Below, in pieces: positions 24,366 through 35,590 of a stretch of 64,000 nt of DNA. Position 1 is the stretch's first letter. Each line of letters opens with the position of its first letter. The DNA is taken from NCBI RefSeq assembly GCF_047495875.1, contig NC_092497.1, positions 6,168,937 through 6,232,936 on the forward strand. The letters run 5' to 3'. The notes beneath the pieces are model-generated. The model searched no databases, was not told the DNA's origin, and saw nothing but the letters and a program-made list of their open reading frames with translations. Made by a program: the position numbers and the translations under genes. The stretch comes from Pithys albifrons albifrons (lineage: Eukaryota; Chordata; Aves; Passeriformes; Thamnophilidae).

Positions 24366-27300
24366 TCATCATCATCATCATGGCTAGGCTTCGTGATCAA
24401 TGATTTGGGAAGGGCTCTACCCACGCTTGCTGCAAGCGTGCTGGTGGCTAAAAAGGCAAATACGGGATAGGCAAGTCTGGTTACAAAAGGCAGAGTGGAA
24501 AGTCTCCTTTGGTGATATTGGCAAGGAACGGTTCTTTCTGCATTGTCTTTTATCCTTGAGACTGATTCTCTGTGCATTCTCAAAGGAAGTAGCAGTGTCA
24601 TGAATGGTGTGTCTCCATGAATCCACACTGAAGGCCAAAGTGGACCACTGATGGCAGTCAATATGGCCAAGGCTGAGGTGTTGTTTCAGGGAGTCCTTGT
24701 ATCTCTTCTTCAGGGCTCCTCTCTTGCTGCAGCCGGGGGTGAGTTCACCATAGAGCACAATCTTTGGAAGATAATGATCCTCCATCCTCGAAATGTGCCC
24801 TGCCCAGCACAGCTGTGTTCTCATCAGCATGGCCTCGATACTGGTGACACCTGCCTGTTCAAGAACAGACACATTGGTCACATAATCAGACCAGTGAATG
24901 TTTAGGATTGAATGCAGCACTGGTGGAATTGTTCGAGAAGCCACACGTGGTGGCAGTAGATGACCCAGGATTCATACCCATATAAAAAAGTAGACAGTAC
25001 AATGGCTCTGTAGACAAAAATCTTTGTACTTTTCTTCAGGTGTTTATTGGACCAGACTCTTTTATGGAGTTTTCCAAAGGCTCTGTATGCCTTTGCTAGC
25101 CTGTTGTCTATCTCTTTGTCAATCTTACTTTCTGAGGAAATGATACTTCCCAGACAGGTGAACTGCTGAACTGACTTAAACTCTGATTCACCTATGGTGA
25201 TAGGGGGATGATGGAAGATTTCCTGAGGTGCAGGTTGGTAGAGAACTTCTGTCTTCTTCAAGATGACTTCCAGCCCAAAAAGCTCAGCAGCCTCTGCAAA
25301 GCAGGATGTTAAGCACTGCAGAGCTGTTTCTGTGCCAGCAATGACAGCAGCATTGTCAGCAAAAAGCAGCACATGGACAAGGTGATTTAGGATCTTAGTG
25401 TGGGCCTTCAGTCACCTTAGGTTGAATAGGCTTCCATTGGTAGGATATCAGATGTAGATGCCGTTTTCTTCATCGAGGTCTGCTGTGGCTCTTTGGAGCA
25501 TCATGCTGAAGAAGATTGTGAATACAGTTGGTGCAAGAACGCAACCTTGTTTCACACCATTGGTTATTGGAGAGGGCTCAGAGAGTGCATCGCCATATCT
25601 CACTTGTCCACGCTGGTCTTCGTGTAGCAGGATGATCATTTTGAGGGGACATCCTAAACGTTCCAAGATCTGCCACAGGCCTTTTCTGCTCAGTGTCAAA
25701 AGCTTTGGTGAAGTCAATGAAGGTTCCATGGGGTTCTTTGTTCTGTTCCCTACACTTCTCTTGCAGTTGTCTGAGAACAAATACCATGTCTGTGGTATTC
25801 CTGTTGGCTCTGAAACCACACTGGCTTTCAGGTAGAAGTTCTTCCATGGTAGTGCGTACTAATAATTTCAGAAGTATTCTTGCAAGGATTTTACCAGTAA
25901 AGGGGAGCAAAGTAAGACCTTGGTAATTTGAGCAGTCTGATTTTTCTCCTTTCTTCTTGTACAGGGTGATGACGACTGCATCACGGAGATCTGGTGGTAA
26001 TTTTCCTTGTTCCCAGCAACTCACAACAAGCTCGTGAAACTTGGCATGGAGTGTTTGACCTCCATGCTTCCATATTTCGGATGGAATTCCATCAACCCCA
26101 GCTGCCTTGCCACTTTTCATCTGTTGTATGGCCTTAAGTGTCTCTCCCATAACACGGGCTTACATCCAATTAATTTTTCACCAGTTGTTGTGTAATGTGC
26201 TGAATTGCTGAGCCTTGCACTACATGGCTGGCACTGAACAGAGTCTGAAAATGTTCAGACCATTGGTTCAGGATGGAGGTTTTATCTGTGAGAAGCATTT
26301 GGCCATCTGCACTGAGGAGGAGGCTTTGAACCTGCTGTGTGGGTCCGTACACTGCTTTCAGGGACTCGTAGAATCCTCTTTGGTCACCCAAATCTTTGCA
26401 TAGTTGAATCTTTTCTGCTAGGTTGAGCTACCATTTTTTCTGGATGTCTCAAATTTTCTGCTGGAGCTTCCTGAATGTAATGAAAGACTGCTTTTTTTAC
26501 ATGACAAAATGGCTGAGCAAGGTGTGCAGTTCTTTTCTTCTTCAACAATTCCTGGATCTCTTGATCATTTTCATCAAACCAGTCTTTGTTTTTCTTGGAG
26601 GAGAACCCTAAGGACTCTTTAGAGGACTGCAGGACGCAATTTTTAATATGTTGCCAAAGCACTTCAGGAGAGTGATCTAAGAGATTATCTTTAAGTCTAG
26701 TTTGAAGTTTTACTTGAAAGCTGTCTCTCAGTGTAGCTGTTTGGAGATTGTTAACTTGGAGCCTCCTTCTTGGAATGCCACCTCACTTAGGTTTCGGCTT
26801 GAAGTGGAAGTTAAGTCTGCAACGTACAAGGCAGTGGTCTGTTTGACATTCTATACTAGGCATCACTCAAGTATAATGGACACCACCAACATTTGTCTGT
26901 TGCTCTAAGACATAGTCAGTGAGGTGCCAGTGCTTGGATTGAGGATGCATTCAGGTTGTCTTCAGTCTGTCTTTCTGTTGAAAGGTAGTGTTGGTGATGG
27001 TGAGCTGTTGTTCCGCACAAAACTCTAGCAGGAGGCATCCATTATCATTGCAGTTTCCAAGGCCATGCTTGCCCAGGACTCTTTCCAGGCTTCAGAGTTC
27101 TTACCTACTCTGGCGTTGAAGTCACTAAGGATTATTATCTTATCACTTGCAGGAACCTTTTGGGTGAGGTGGCGCACGTCGATGTAGAATTTGGTTTATT
27201 CCACTGGGTCAGCTTGGAGAGTTGGGGCATATATGCTAAAAAGAACAACATGTTCCTTGTTGTGTAGTGGGAGGCATAAGAACATAATGCGATCGGAATG

Positions 27301-27855
27301 ACCTGCTGGCAAATTTTCAAGTCTCGAATGACCATTATCCTGAACCTCCTGAATGCAGGGTTGGGTCTGAGGCTTCAAGCACTTCCTGTCACCTTCCATT
27401 TTTGACCCTCGCCTGTTGCTACAGGGCTTTGAAATGTGGGTGAACCCTTCAAGCCTGAGCAATGTTTTTTTTAGGTGAGGCACAGCGTGCACAGAACTGG
27501 CCCCTCCCTTTACTCCTAAGGTTCGTCTGCCAGGACCTAGCGAGCTTGGACAGTGACAATGAATACCTCAGGACATAGGTTTGGTTAGAGTATCCTTCTC
27601 TTAGATGGATGGCCTTACAGGGCTAAGCAAGCTCTATCTGCCCAGATTTGGATTTAGAGTTATCCATCTCCTAGGATGGTTGCCAGAGGGCTAGCGAGTC
27701 CATCCTGCCTTGGACACACTTTGTCTGACCCTTCAGCTGAGACCTGTCTGGCATGGGAGACCCTACCGGAGGCACAAACCACCGCCAGCATAGCTCTCAA
27801 CCTCATGAGGGCACGCAAGCTTCTCCCACTTGACAAGGGGATGTTCCCAGAGAAG
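24366..27855 (-). mobile_element. RTE-clade LINE, full-length copy (AviRTE-like), 3.49 kb
   Basis: The element lies between perfect 10-bp direct repeats. On the minus strand it begins at 27,855, has about 350 bp of leader, then one decayed ORF with endonuclease, reverse transcriptase and a C-terminal region, and ends in an ATG-repeat tail (24,366-24,381). A length near 3.5 kb, a single ORF, a very short 3' UTR and a microsatellite tail are typical of RTE LINEs. The endonuclease (DFNARVG; HWHLTDYVL), reverse transcriptase (NYQGLTLL; LPESQCGFRANR; GVKQGCVLAPT) and the C-terminal MRTQLCWAGHISRMEDHYLP segment identify the clade. An RTE in a bird suggests AviRTE, but that family name is inferred. 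A second copy starts at 62,962, and a SINE at 57.1-57.4 kb shares both ends with this element. Confidence 0.93.
24417..27492 (-). pseudogene. RTE ORF remnant: APE endonuclease, reverse transcriptase, C-terminal Cys/His motif
   Basis: Endonuclease pieces: IMFLCLPLHNKEHVV and FSIYAPTLQADPVE (frame 27,196-27,492), then [18 protein letters not shown] around 27,101-27,140 and TDHCLVR near 26,829-26,843. A linker with KNKDWFDENDQEIQELLKKK (26,384-26,662) follows. Reverse transcriptase: MKSGKAAGVDGIPSEIWKHG, SNYQGLTLLPFTGKILARIL, SQCGFRANRNTTDMV and FIDFTKAFDT (25,578-26,150), then NGVKQGCVLAPTVFTIFFS (25,448-25,819). The catalytic box at 25,351-25,363 reads LLFADNAAV, so the second Asp of FADD is Asn. 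The C-terminal region (24,417-24,944) has WAGHISRMEDH, KKRYKDSLKQHLSLGHID and a Cys/His motif written FHSAFCNQTC...FSHQHAC, in which the first Cys is Ser. Several frameshifts and stops make it dead. Confidence 0.92.
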
Positions 27856-27865
27856 GATTTTCTTA
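27856..27865. repeat. Target-site duplication of the RTE LINE, right copy
   Basis: GATTTTCTTA, identical to 24,356-24,365; it directly abuts the 5' end of the minus-strand RTE. Confidence 0.9.
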
Positions 27866-28508
27866 ATGAGGTTTTAAAAAGAAGTGTTTATTCCCCACAG
27901 CATGACAGGCAACTGCAAATTCAAGTAGAAGTTGGAATGCTATAAGGAATATTTTGTGTTCCCTTGAATACCTGATCAATTGAATTTGGATATAATAGAA
28001 CTGCATCATACTGATTTATAATATCAATGAAAAGATCTGACAAAAGGGAGGAGTCTAGAAGTGCCAGAATATAAACACTTTGAGTTGTATCAGGGGAACA
28101 AGGTCCTGCTTTGCAAGAGTAAATAAGAAAATAAAGTCTTTCTTATCATAAAATGCTGAATGAAGAAGTGACTCCTTACTGCACAGATTAGTTATCTGAC
28201 AATGATGGCATTAAAGAACTACATATGGGAAATCACAAGGATTTTCTGAAACCTTTAGAGAAACAGGAGTTTAAGTAGGAAGTTCCAAAGTTGATAGCAT
28301 TAAAATGGAATTGAATGAATCACAACAGAGAAAAATATGTCCTTGCTGGAATGAGAAACAACTAGAAGGTATTCCAAAGAAAACTGAATTTATGGCACTG
28401 ATTCCATTTACATGTTTGTATTTTTCTTTACTGTGCAACTGCAGAATTTATTTTTGCCATTAACTGACATTCAAGTGTCTTTTGTTTATTTGTTCATTTG
28501 TTAGCATT
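27866..28508. other. Unannotated noncoding DNA
   Basis: No recognisable gene or repeat between the RTE and the next CR1. Confidence 0.4.
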
Positions 28509-29037
28509 TTGTGGATGAAAAGTGCAATCTGACCCAGAAATGTGCACTTGCAGCCTTGAAGGCCAACATTGTCTGGACCTGTTGGAACAAGTCCAGAGGA
28601 AAAGCCCTAAGTTGGACTTAAGGCTGAAGCACCTCTCCTGTGAAGAAAGGCTGAGAGGTGGGGCCGTGCAGCCTGTAAAGAAGGCTGCAGGGAGACCTTA
28701 GAGCTCTGTCCAGTGCCTACAGAGGCTACAAGAGAGCTGCAGAGAGAATTTTCATGAGGGCATGGAGTGATAGGAATGGTGAAATGGTCTTAAACTGGCA
28801 GGAGGTGGTTTTAGATTAGACATTAGGAAGACATTCTTTACTGTGAGGGTGGTGAGGCCTTGGCACAGGTTGCCCAGATAATTTGTGGAATCCCTACCAT
28901 AGGAGTGTTCAAAACCAGGCTTAACTGGGCTTGGAGCAACCTGGTCTAGAAGAAGGTGTCCCTTCCCATAGCAGGGGGTGGAATTGCATGGTCTTTAATG
29001 TCCCTTTAAACCCAAACCATTCTATAATTCTATGATT
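28509..29037 (+). mobile_element. CR1 LINE, 3' fragment
   Basis: The 5' boundary falls in the ORF2 C-terminal region (GTGGATGAAAAGTGC... then AAATGTGCACTTGCAGCC, the CR1 segment encoding the CALAA-like stretch). It continues through GTCCAGAGGAAAAGCC, AGACATTAGGAAGACATTC, GAGGGTGGTGAGGCC, TGGTCTAGAAGAAGGTGTCC and ends with ATTCTATAATTCTATGATT at 29,037. Indels interrupt the coding part. It is a 5'-truncated copy of about 530 bp. Confidence 0.92.
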
Positions 29038-30601
29038 TCTCACAAGTGTTTAGTAACTGCAACAAAAAGCCTCATCAGGCATTATTCTGCAGTTTGTGTC
29101 AATTCCATGAATAATTAGACATGGTCTATTTAGATTTTCTCTGAAATAATTCTTGAAAAACCCCAGTTTAGAAATAAAAATCTTCTTGATCTCTTTTAGA
29201 CCAGTAAACAAGAATCCAGGTTTGGAATAATCATGCTCATCAGTACAGATACATTACTTGAAGGTGATTTTATCACATTAATTAACATAGTTAAATACTA
29301 GCTAAAATTAAGACAAAAACTAAACCACCATACAACTGGAAAAAACCCCAGCAAATATTTCTCCAAATTCTTAAACTCTTTGTTGCTCTTCCGTATGCAG
29401 TATCAGTCTCTTTTATTTCTGTTTAATTTGCTTTGATTTATAAGAGTTTTTATTACACAGATATTTAAAGAAATTAATGTTTAATGTTGTTTGTATAATA
29501 ACTCATGGGTCTGATGCTACTTCCATTGAAATAAAAAGTGAATCTTTTTATTATTTCAGCATGTGTTGAATTAACCTTGAAATTCCCTTGTGTGCATATA
29601 ATTTATTGGGTTTTTTTGTTGTTTGGTTTTGGTTTTCTTGGTGTGTGCGTTTATTGTTTGTCATTCTTTGTATACTACTGAATGCAAATCAGACACTATA
29701 GCCATATTTGTGACTTGTCTAATCTATTGCAGGCACCATGACTAATCAACATAAAATGATAAGTGATTGTAATTTTAAGTCTTTGGATCCTCCCTGAAGA
29801 TAATGCTATTCTTAAGAAGAAAGATAACCTTTTTCTAAATAATGTATTTTTAATTCCCTAATTCATTCATACCATACTTTATCTTGCTTTAGGGTTCAGT
29901 AATGGTAGTAGTAATTTTGTCAAAATTTATGCCAAAGACATTTGTTGGCACTATGACCAGTCAATTTTGATGAACTGAAAATTCAAAGCTGATTTCAGTT
30001 ATTTATTTTTACAAATGAAAGAAAAAAAAGAAAAGTAAATTTTCTCTATTATTCAATTATTTCATTAAAAGTATTTACATTTAGGTACTACAGAGGTAAG
30101 AATATTCATTCATAAAGTCTGAGAGACTTCTTTTGAACCCTGAGAACTGAAATGCTGACATTTTGTGCAACCAGAAAACATAACACAGACTGAGCTGCTG
30201 TAATCCCTTAGCACAGGCTTATCCGGTTTAAAGGAATCTTGTGTAAGAAACATATGGACACAAAGGAATAGACAGTCCATATTCCTAAAAACATGCTTTT
30301 GTCTTTGAGAGAATTGTGGCAAGAAATTGAAAAGCAGTACAGCCAATGGCATAAGTTAGTAATGTGCCAGAACATTAACATGACCCTTAGTTGTTTAAAG
30401 AACACCTCTAACAATTATGAGATTAATTTTCATAACTTTTCCATACAGTAACTTCTTTCAGAATTCAGGTATGAAAAATTAAAAACAGGAATGTTTTGGT
30501 TCCTTCTGCATCTGTTTAAAGTGCAAGAAAAATAGAGAAATACATGATTTTTTAAATGTTATTTGAATGGTTTCACAAGTCTATTACAAATTCCTTTTTA
30601 T
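29038..30601. other. Unannotated AT-rich noncoding DNA
   Basis: No gene or transposon recognised. A short T/G-rich stretch occurs near 29,610-29,660. Confidence 0.4.
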
Positions 30602-30676
30602 TAAAAAAAAAAAAAACAAAACCAAAGCAAAACAAAACAAAACAAAACAAAACAAAAAACAAAACCGCCCCCCAAA
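30602..30676. repeat. Poly(A) plus (AAAAC)n tract
   Basis: A14 run followed by about seven AAAAC units and a CCGCCCCCC tail. It resembles the other A/C-rich tracts in the window but is more regular. Confidence 0.9.
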
Positions 30677-30779
30677 CTGAAATGGTTTAACAAATATGTG
30701 TAAAACTAATTTTTATTGTATTTTATTTTTATCTTTAAGCTGCATTTCTATAGTACCCAGATTTTCTTCAATATTATCT

Positions 30780-30822
30780 AAAAAAAAAAAAAAAAAAAAA
30801 GCCAACCAAAAAAACCAAACAA
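30780..30822. repeat. Poly(A) tract with A/C-rich end
   Basis: About 21 consecutive A followed by CCAACCAAAAAAACCAAAC-like units. Confidence 0.9.
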
Positions 30823-33800
30823 GCCACTTTTATTTCTTTCCATACTTTCATTTTGTCTGTGAGAAACATCACTTTGTTAGCAGGACAAAATGATAATTTC
30901 CTTCTGAGAGAGAAAATTAACTTTATTTTATTTTTTGTGAAAGAAAAATGGAAGTGTTAAGCATTATCAGAGAACTTTAATTTCTAAATTAAAATTATTT
31001 TAATTCATTCCCTCCTTCAGTGGATATCTATTTCTCCTAAGCTGTCAGTGGTGATAGCTGGATATATATCTCCTTTGATGCCAATGCACACAAAATGTCA
31101 TTTTTTACAGGCAGTGTCAGAAGGTGGATTTTTAACCTGTAGTTTCAGTTCATAAGATTATCCCAGGAAAACATTATTATGGAAAGTTCATAGACTGAAA
31201 TGTACACACTGCTGAGTGCTTCATATATTTTCAACATGTTTACAGATACTTTGATTGTGGCCAGCAAATCCAATGAGATACCAAAGGTAGAATTATTCTG
31301 TCCTGTACTGACTGACTTTGGAGAAGTTTTGCCAAAAAAGAGCTCTCTAGTGAAAATGACAAGAACCAGGACAATTCACATACATATCCAGTAGTAATCA
31401 TCCAATGTTCCATGAAAAATATTCAGGTTCTCATTGATTTAGATGCAGCAGCATCAGATTTATTTTACTGCAGGAGACATTGCAAATAATTTATATTCTT
31501 TTCAAAATATTACAAATTTTTCAACATTTTTTCTTTGTTTAAACATCTACAACTAGTAAATTTTTGGCTTATAACCTGTTTTATTTGAAATCTACAAATC
31601 CAGTTCAGAGCTACCAAATAAAACAGAAACAAAAGAGGAAGAAAAAAGGACAGTGGGATCTCTGCAAGAAATATTTTATCCATATTATAGAGGGACTGTT
31701 AATTATGTCAAAGGAAAAATAATGTTTCTACTTTATATTGGCAAATAGACCAGCAGATGAATCTGCTCCCTCTGACAATGGATGGTCCATAATTTGGGGA
31801 TGCATGCTTGAATGCTCTTCATCGAACTCCTGTGAAGAACACGGATCAAGATTATCTTAAGAATTTATACCACAGCAGAAAAACTGAGTAAGATTAACTA
31901 TGTGGCTGCTCCAGGCTGTTTAGAAAAACGAAAAAAAAAAAGCCAACTGTTCTGTGCAGACATTACAGATGTGCTTGGCATAGATCTAGTAAGTGCAAAG
32001 TGGATAAGGGAGCAAATATATTAAATAAGTCAAGCTCAGGGAGAAAATTCTGGACTGCTACCCAGACTAGCAAAACCTCCAAGGCAGATTTTCTGGTCTT
32101 TCTGAAAAGATCTTTCTGTTCTAAAGCTGAGACTAAAATCAGAAAACCCTGTATGTTGGGTTGTTTTTGTTTTTTTTCAATACCTGAGTCTCTCTAGCAA
32201 AGGTTACCCAAGTACCAGACTATCTTGCATGATATTCAATATATTTTTCCTTCCTCTTCTCTGGAAATTGCTTTTAATCCCACCTAATCTACACAGTGAG
32301 GGACTGTAACCTGAGCCACAGCGTCAGTAGAGGTGTGAGCATGCCAGTAAATACAGCAGAAAGAGGTGTTTTTTCCAGAAATTGAATTCCTCATGAATAA
32401 CTTCAATCTATAGTGTAAATACCATTTTGTTGTTTATTGTTCACATGCATACACATAAGTGTATGTGTACATTTGTGTGTGTATGTATATGCTCACACAC
32501 CCAGCCTAAGATGAGGGGTTTCAGTGGCCAGCAGCAGGTCCTGAACTTCAAACAGAACTGAAGTCCACCCTTGCTGCTTAAGCAGTAAGACAGAAATAAC
32601 AAGATACTTATCCTGTGATTACACAGCACTTACCTTGCACTGCTTATGTAGCATCTGTTCGACAGTTAAAATGTAGTTACTCAAAAAATATAGGTAGCAA
32701 ACAATGTGCTTAAAATAGAGCCGGACCCTTTACTCTGGCCTTTGGTTTTTTTCCTTTTTTTTTTTTTTAAATTTAGTAATTTAACATGTCATTCCCTTTA
32801 TCAGCTCTTTGTTCTGCTGACTTATGAGAGAAACAGAAATTGGTGCAACAAATTTGCGCTTTTAACAGGTTTATTATTACATTATTCCTTTATGGGGTCT
32901 TCTACGTAATTGGACAAAATGATGTTATAAATTCCCACTGGAAATACTTATTCCTCTGTAGCCTGATGTCCGATGTCTAGAGGACATGAACGGTGTATCT
33001 CCCTCATCTGCTATTAGCACACACACACGTTCCTTTTGGTGTGTTAGAGGGCAAAACAAACAGGGGACAAGGACTAAATGATCCAAATGGATAGAGGATA
33101 AGAGAGAGAAAGGGAGGGAGAGGATTTGAAAATAAGCCAACAAGTACTTAGAGCAAAACTAACTACCAGCAAAATATTTCCTTCACAACAAAGGTTGAAT
33201 CAAAACCCTATTCCCTCAGCATATGAATTAGAAGAACAATTGTGTAATTATGATTAAAAAAAAGAGCATTACATTTTATGTTCAGCTATAATTGGTATTT
33301 ATGACAATTTATGTAAACAGTAATGAAGCCTATGTGATTTTTGTGGGGAAATTGCATTATGACACCAATGATCGTTACTGTTAATTTTCCTGAAGATGAT
33401 GGCAATCAGCAGGCATAGTTTCATTGTAAATAGGTTAATTTAAAATTCAAACGCTGCTGGTATTTCAAAATGAGTTCACATTGGATTTCCGAAAGCTTTG
33501 GCCCTGGCTGTCAGGATGTCAGGGAAAAAATGCTCCATAACAGAAAGAAAGAGCAAATGAAAATGAGAGACTAAATAAGCTTTCTTCTAGATATGTGTTT
33601 TCCCCTGCTAATTCAACCATGGTGTTGGTTGTGATGTGATCTGCTGTGTTTCTACCAGTCATTTACACAAGTTCATAGTGAAAAGGAGAATCACAAATTC
33701 TACAAATTATGGGCTAATCTAATAGTTTATCCAGTTTAGTTATTATGGTTTTGCAAATGATCAATATAAAGGAATTATCATCAGTGAAAGGCAGAGGCAT

Positions 33801-35061
33801 CTCATTTCTTCACACAGTACACCAAAACTCACCTATCAGCATGTCCTGCCTCTCGGCAATGTATTTCAACATCTAAAAATACCCCACTTCTAAACACATT
33901 ACTATTCCTACCAGTTGCGAATAGAAGTATCTCATATACATAAGTATAATCAAACTCCCAGCTCCTCTGTGTGAGGAAATGCAATATCATCTCCTGTTCC
34001 ACAGAAAGGAAATTGAAGTGCTAAAACCTGAATTTTTAGTTGCCAGCACAACAAAGAAAAGGCAACTGCATACCTTATGAATGCCAGTCAGACAGAAAAC
34101 AGGGTTCCAGTTACACTTAGAACCCCTGAAATTAATGATGCCACAACCCTCTCTCCTCATATGAATTACTACCATATCCTTCTGCATGCATATTTTTATA
34201 AATTATTCGGAAAAAAGCATTTTCTGTGTTTTCAAGCCCTTCTACCAAAGCTGTTTGAAAGCATTTTATTATCCTAGATTGATTTGAATATGAATATCTA
34301 AATGATAGATTTCTCCATAAGTGGGCAGGGAGTGAGTGAGCTTGGAGGCCAGCTCAGATAAAGACAGCAATGTAACCTTCTACATGTCTTCAGCACAAGG
34401 TCACTCTCAAGGACAACATTAGCAACTTGTTCCCAATATAAATGACATATTTAGATTAGAATTTGCAATATACATAGGCAGCTTTTTTTTTCATTCTCTC
34501 TTCATTGCCAGATGAGATGCCTGATAGGAATCCCTACTGTAACCTTTCAGAATTCATTTATTTAGGTGAATTAAAATAATGAAATGCCAAATGAATTAAG
34601 AATGGTATTTCTTATAATATCAAGTGAGGACAATTTAAACAGTCTGTATGCACAAGCTCTTAGAGATGAATGATCTGTTCATTTATTAGTGTACATAGAA
34701 TGCATTTGTTAGCTATTATTTGTTCTGTAGAGAATTTTTAAGAGTGAAATTTAGTCATATACTCAACATGGGCCAAAGAGATATTATGAAGTGTTTTGAG
34801 AATTAAAATTGCCTATTTTGGATGTCTTCACAAATATGAAACTCTTGGTCCTCTTAGTCCTCTTCAAAAGGAAGTAGGCACTTTCTTCTTCCTTTTTTTT
34901 TTTTAAATTAACTCAATTAGAAATCCCACTCATATTTTTGCAGAGATAGTCCATGAAAAAACTCAGGTAAGAACATAATATGCTGATTTTTCTGATAAAG
35001 ATAACATCTGATGTAGAATTACAGTAACAAATTATGCATCCCTCTGTACTGGGAATTAAAA
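30823..35061. other. Unannotated AT-rich noncoding DNA
   Basis: About 4.2 kb with no recognisable gene or transposon. A GT/AT-rich patch lies near 32,445-32,495 and a T-rich run near 32,745-32,770. The most regular non-repetitive part is 33,232-33,600, listed separately. Confidence 0.4.
33232..33600. other. Candidate conserved noncoding element (weak)
   Basis: A non-repetitive AT-rich stretch dense in homeodomain-type and forkhead-type motifs: TGTAATTATGATTAA, GCTATAATTGG, TTTATGTAAACAG and CACCAATGATCG. It lacks poly-tracts, transposon blocks and open frames. Such density is common in amniote conserved noncoding elements, but conservation cannot be seen from a single sequence, so this is only a prompt for alignment. 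Confidence 0.2.
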
Positions 35062-35129
35062 GTGTGGACAATTTGATCTGTGTTCTTGCTCATGCAAAAC
35101 ATTATTTTCCTGCCAAGTTCTAGGGAACA

Positions 35130-35590
35130 AAAGCTGATAGAGTGGAGCCTTCGTTCTTGAAGACAGACTTTGCATAAACTAGAGTTATTTGGGTCTCTCC
35201 TATTGGTTGACAGCCTTTGGAAGAGAGCTGAAGGAGAGAGAGTGAGGAGGAAGAAAAAGGGTAGAGCCTGAGACTTCTACCTGAGTGGTGCTGGCCACAC
35301 CTCCCTAGGTAGACGTCACCAACAGGCTAAATAAAGGTGAGAGAACTCTTTCTCTGGGTGTGCTTTTTCTCTCAAAAAACCAGCAGCGATGCCTGCTGTC
35401 TGCCAACACCTAGAAGATGTAGTCCCTGCCTTTGGGGACTGTTCTGAGTTGGTAAGACAACCTACGTGAGTATCCTTGGGTAAACGAGGAATATTTACAC
35501 GTAGGGCTCCTGTTTTTCCTCCTGTCTCTCCCTTCTCTTTGGGTTCGTGCTATTTGGTCACCTCTGTTTTTCTGATCTCTTAACAGTGCT
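35130..35590 (+). promoter_or_regulatory. Promoter-like segment, possibly a degenerate retroviral LTR
   Basis: Within AT-rich surroundings this stretch has ordered promoter elements: an inverted CCAAT box (CTATTGGTTGA, near 35,201), a CACC-type box (GGCCACACCTCCC), a CRE-like GACGTCAC (35,312-35,319) and a TATA/poly(A)-like CTAAATAAAGG at 35,328-35,337. A GT-rich GGGTGTGCTTTTTCTC follows. Downstream are splice-donor-like GGTAAGAC (35,451) and ACGTGAGTATCC (35,465), and an acceptor-like pyrimidine run ending TTAACAG at 35,586. A 26-codon frame starts at 35,389. AATAAA followed by a GT-rich stretch also suits the U3-R boundary of an LTR. Neither LTR ends nor a target duplication could be fixed, so host promoter and solo LTR both remain possible. 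Confidence 0.35.

Noticed and set aside
24651..24905. Plus-strand open frames over the RTE (also 63,257-63,514)
   Set aside because: Antisense shadows of the RTE ORF; they recur in both copies only because the element recurs.
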